Shown: positions 6,652 through 8,716 of the stretch, in pieces
Layout of the letters: each line of letters begins with the position of its first letter
Numbering within the stretch: the first letter of the stretch is position 1
Origin: Candidatus Woesearchaeota archaeon
GTDB taxonomy: Archaea; Nanobdellota; Nanobdellia; Woesearchaeales; CG1-02-33-12
Assembly (NCBI GenBank): GCA_003561825.1
Contig: PWVO01000210.1
Coordinates: forward strand, 1 to 8,716
Length of the DNA: 8,716 nt
Direction: 5' to 3'
The notes under the pieces: model-generated
Told to the model about the DNA's origin: nothing
Databases searched by the model: none
The model's input: only the letters and a program-made list of their open reading frames with translations
Made by a program: the position numbers and the translations under genes

Positions 6652-7652
6652 GCTTCGTTCCCCTCTTCCAGACGAAGTCGCTCGATCTCTGCCTCCAACT
6701 CTTGAAGACGCTGTCTATTGCTCTCCTGAATCCACAGCACCTCCCCAACGGCACTGACCACCTCGGCATTGAACGCCACTTGCTGGCTCATCCAGCCGCG
6801 CACATACCACTTAGTAGATATCCAGTTCCACAGACGGCGAACTGCGACGACAAGCGGACCCAGCAAGGGCACGCTGGAATCAAAACCAGGCTCCTGTAGA
6901 CGCGATTTGGCCAGCAACTCGTCCACCGTCTGCTGGACTTGCAGAAGAGAATCATGCTCCTCTGGATCCCGATCATCCTCGGTTGAAGTAGGACGGAGGA
7001 TCTCGGGCCCCAGCGTGGTCACATCGGGACCGTAGCCACCAGCCGCTTGGCAATCAAGGATAGCCTGCTGTACTCGCCTCAATATCATTGACCGATCTAG
7101 GTCCGAGTCACGCAACAGGAGTATCGACCCTAGTTCTTGAACGGACGGTGTCATCATGGTCACGTCGGCCATAGCCTTAGTAGTCCCGCAAAGCGTTCCC
7201 TGCATAGCTCGTCGGAAGAACATCTCCCAAGCCTCCTCGCAATCCTGCACATGTGGGAGCACCAACACTTGTTCTGGTGCAAGTCCGTTCCTCTCGGCCA
7301 GGCTGCGGGTCTGCGCTGCATCAGCGACGATACAGAGATCGACGTGATGGACAGGCGCCTGCTGGTAGTCCGTCGCACGGTGCAGATCCAGAACCACGAA
7401 ACCGTGCTGGAGTCGTCGTATCGTCTCCAGCAAGGGATAGGCCTTGTCCTCAAATTGAAACAGGAACAGCGCAGTCGCCTGGACGTGATCCTCTCCCAGA
7501 AAGGCAGCAGGTGATAGCGCATTCCCGCGGTCCTCCTGGTCCAAGAGCTGGTGCGCGACGTAGAGTTGACAAGGATGCCCCAATGATGAGAAGATCCGCT
7601 TCTGCACCGTGCTCCGTGCGCTGGCTTCCGGCGCGACGATGGTGGCACGCAT
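6648..7652 (-). CDS. Truncated GT-like domain fused to the coiled-coil module
   Basis: Predicted 334-residue two-part protein. Residues 1 to about 150 look like the acceptor half of a GT-B glycosyltransferase: MRATIVAPEA, then FLFQFEDKAYPLLETIRRL (64-82), GFVVLDLH (84-91), VDLCIVADAAQ (104-114) and LAPEQVLVLPHV (124-135). Where the donor domain should follow, the chain goes directly to EEAWEMFFRRAMQ (139-151), which resembles the C-terminal helix of such enzymes, so the donor domain and its E-x7-E motif seem absent. The rest is the shared module: DLDRSMILRRVQ (184-195), an acidic linker, VPLLGPLVVAVRRLW (261-275), WYVR-x5-Q-x2-FNA-x-V (282-298) and a coiled coil (about 307-329). It is unlikely to transfer sugar; a binding or scaffold role is inferred. 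The ATG at 7652 is chosen for its AGGAG site with a 7-base spacer; a GTG at 7691 would overlap the upstream gene and has no support. It is coupled to genes on both sides. Confidence 0.82.
   Translation of the reverse strand: MRATIVAPEASARSTVQKRIFSSLGHPCQLYVAHQLLDQEDRGNALSPAAFLGEDHVQATALFLFQFEDKAYPLLETIRRLQHGFVVLDLHRATDYQQAPVHHVDLCIVADAAQTRSLAERNGLAPEQVLVLPHVQDCEEAWEMFFRRAMQGTLCGTTKAMADVTMMTPSVQELGSILLLRDSDLDRSMILRRVQQAILDCQAAGGYGPDVTTLGPEILRPTSTEDDRDPEEHDSLLQVQQTVDELLAKSRLQEPGFDSSVPLLGPLVVAVRRLWNWISTKWYVRGWMSQQVAFNAEVVSAVGEVLWIQESNRQRLQELEAEIERLRLEEGNEA
6660..6665 (-). promoter_or_regulatory. Ribosome binding site GAGGGG before a GTG start
   Basis: GAGGGG on the minus strand lies eight bases before the GTG at 6651. 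It sits inside the last codons of the upstream gene and supports the GTG start, which overlaps the upstream stop as GTGA. Confidence 0.65.
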
Positions 7653-7659
7653 AGACACA

Positions 7660-7664
7660 CTCCT
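7660..7664 (-). promoter_or_regulatory. Ribosome binding site AGGAG overlapping the upstream stop codon
   Basis: On the minus strand AGGAG lies seven bases before the ATG at 7652 and shares bases with the TAG stop of the upstream glycosyltransferase gene. It decides the start of the 334-residue protein and suggests that ribosomes ending the upstream gene restart here. Confidence 0.75.
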
Positions 7665-8716
7665 AATGCGAGGAAGCCCTCTGACAGGCACGCAGTGTTC
7701 TAAGGTAAGCTCCTTCGACGACCTCCGCGACCCGAGCCTGAGTGAAGCGCTCGAGAACTCGCTGGCGACCGTTCTCCCCCATTTGCCGCGCGAGACTGGG
7801 CGAGGTGAGCCATCGGCCTAAAGCCTCAGCCATCGCTTCGGTATCATCAAGTGGTACCAACCACCCGTCTTGACCGTCGCGAATCACCGATGACACGGCT
7901 ACAGTGCTCGGGCCGATCACGGGCTTGCCCATAATCCACGCTTCCAGAAACACGATGCCGAATGCCTCTCCCGCCGAAGGGAGCACCAGACAATCGCAGG
8001 CGTTCAGGGCGTCAATCCGTACATCATCCGAAACTAGTCCCAGATTCATCACTCCGGGGAGGGTCTCCTGCGAGGCAAACAGCTTTCGCGAGAAGTCAGT
8101 CTGGGGGCCAACGACCAGGAAGTGTGCCCGTGGATGGCACCGACGGACGGCCATATGCGCTTCGAGCGCCATTTTCAAGCCCTTATACTCGACCTGACGC
8201 CCAAGAAAGAGCGTCACGAACGCTTCGTCCGGCAAGCCCAGTCGCTGGCGGCAGACCTTCTGGTTCTTGAGGGGGTAGGATTTCGTGTTGAGGCCATGCC
8301 CCACAGTAGTTACCCGCCACGGATTCAGCCCCAATCCCAGCAGGAAGCGCCGCTCACCATCCGTACCCGTCAGGACGTGGTTGCTGCCACGGAGCACGTC
8401 AAGCTGGTATCCAAGGTTGTAGGTTACCTCCTGTTCCGGATGAGCGTGCGGGGTCACGACAACAGGAACACGACGCCAACGAGCTGCGACGTATCCGTAG
8501 TAGACGTGACTGTAGACCAAACAGTTCAGGTGCACCAAGTCGTAACGGGGCAGTCTGGATACCATAGCTGCCAACATACCAGGACAGAGCGGACCACCAC
8601 CGAACAGGATAAAAGGCTCATACCAGCGCGAGCGATTGCGCCAATACTTTCCCAGACTCCAATTCAGCACGCGCCAGACAAAATCCGTACGCCGGATACT
8701 GCGAAAGCGGTAGATT
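7663..8716 (-). CDS. GT4-family glycosyltransferase, 5' end beyond the window
   Basis: Partial GT-B, GT4-type glycosyltransferase. The frame stays open to the right edge, so the N-terminal Rossmann strand and start codon lie outside; about 350 residues are visible. A GTG at 8670 could be misread as a start, but the 15 codons upstream of it (including YRFRSIRRTDFVWR) read like normal GT4 sequence of this region. Counting from that GTG, the protein has YDLVHLNCLVYSH (43-55), VVTPHAHPEQEV (71-82) and GHGLNTKSYP (124-133). The donor domain shows TLFLGRQVEYKGL (153-165), LVVGPQ (185-190) and the canonical E-x7-E in EAFGIVFLE (E235, E243), then GKPVIG. It is predicted to be catalytically competent. 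Its TAG stop lies inside the AGGAG ribosome binding site of the downstream gene, which starts 10 bases later, so the two are probably translated as a pair. Confidence 0.93.
   Translation of the reverse strand, partial: IYRFRSIRRTDFVWRVLNWSLGKYWRNRSRWYEPFILFGGGPLCPGMLAAMVSRLPRYDLVHLNCLVYSHVYYGYVAARWRRVPVVVTPHAHPEQEVTYNLGYQLDVLRGSNHVLTGTDGERRFLLGLGLNPWRVTTVGHGLNTKSYPLKNQKVCRQRLGLPDEAFVTLFLGRQVEYKGLKMALEAHMAVRRCHPRAHFLVVGPQTDFSRKLFASQETLPGVMNLGLVSDDVRIDALNACDCLVLPSAGEAFGIVFLEAWIMGKPVIGPSTVAVSSVIRDGQDGWLVPLDDTEAMAEALGRWLTSPSLARQMGENGRQRVLERFTQARVAEVVEGAYLRTLRACQRASSH

Noticed and set aside
7137..7660. Overlapping open frames on both strands within the GT-like/coiled-coil fusion gene
   Set aside because: They conflict with the frame that carries the conserved motifs and are low-complexity, Arg/Ser-rich shadow translations.
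7653..7691. Longer start (GTG at 7691) for the GT-like/coiled-coil protein
   Set aside because: It would overlap the upstream gene by 29 bases, while the ATG at 7652 has an AGGAG site at ideal spacing and begins with a typical first beta strand.
8668..8670. GTG as start of the rightmost glycosyltransferase
   Set aside because: The frame is open to the window edge and the 15 upstream codons read like GT4 sequence; the first Rossmann strand is missing, so the real start is outside.

Overview
The window is a moderately GC-rich bacterial stretch. All convincing genes lie on the minus strand and read from right to left. It is the interior of a surface-polysaccharide (exopolysaccharide, capsule or O-antigen type) glycosyltransferase cluster. 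I see no RNA gene, transposase, CRISPR array or clear terminator. No gene fixes the taxon. The mix of GT4 enzymes with small coiled-coil proteins carrying a W/Y-Y...Q-x-x-F-N-A signature reminds me of clusters in Chloroflexota and similar deep-branching, GC-rich bacteria, but this is a recollection and only a tentative placement.

Layout in transcription order: (A) a GT4 glycosyltransferase cut by the right edge (7663-8716); (B) a two-part protein made of a GT-like N-terminal half and the coiled-coil module (6648-7652); (C) a GT4 enzyme (5500-6651); (D) a 145-residue coiled-coil protein (5062-5499); (E) a GT4-like enzyme of another subfamily (3522-4871); (F) a 194-residue coiled-coil protein (2679-3263); (G) a GT4 enzyme that is a paralogue of C (1521-2597); (H) a GT4 enzyme with a long basic N-terminal extension (30-1496). 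Genes A to D are tightly coupled, with a stop codon overlapping the next ribosome binding site, a 4-base GTGA overlap and a direct TGA-ATG junction. Below D the spacing loosens to 190, 258, 81 and 24 bases, and these gaps hold small hairpins and one weak promoter candidate.

The five intact or near-intact GT4 proteins would transfer sugars from activated donors one after another onto a growing, probably lipid-linked, glycan on the cytoplasmic face of the membrane. The most notable feature is the regular alternation: each of the three coiled-coil genes (B, D, F) sits immediately upstream of a glycosyltransferase (C, E, G). The three share two motifs: [DE]-[IL]-D-x3-I-[VL]-x2-[VI] in the N-terminal or middle part, and [WY]-Y-[VI]-[NR]-x5-Q-x2-F-N-A-x-V before a coiled coil. 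I infer that they are non-catalytic partners, such as scaffolds, membrane tethers or length rulers for the enzymes; the sequence alone does not prove this.
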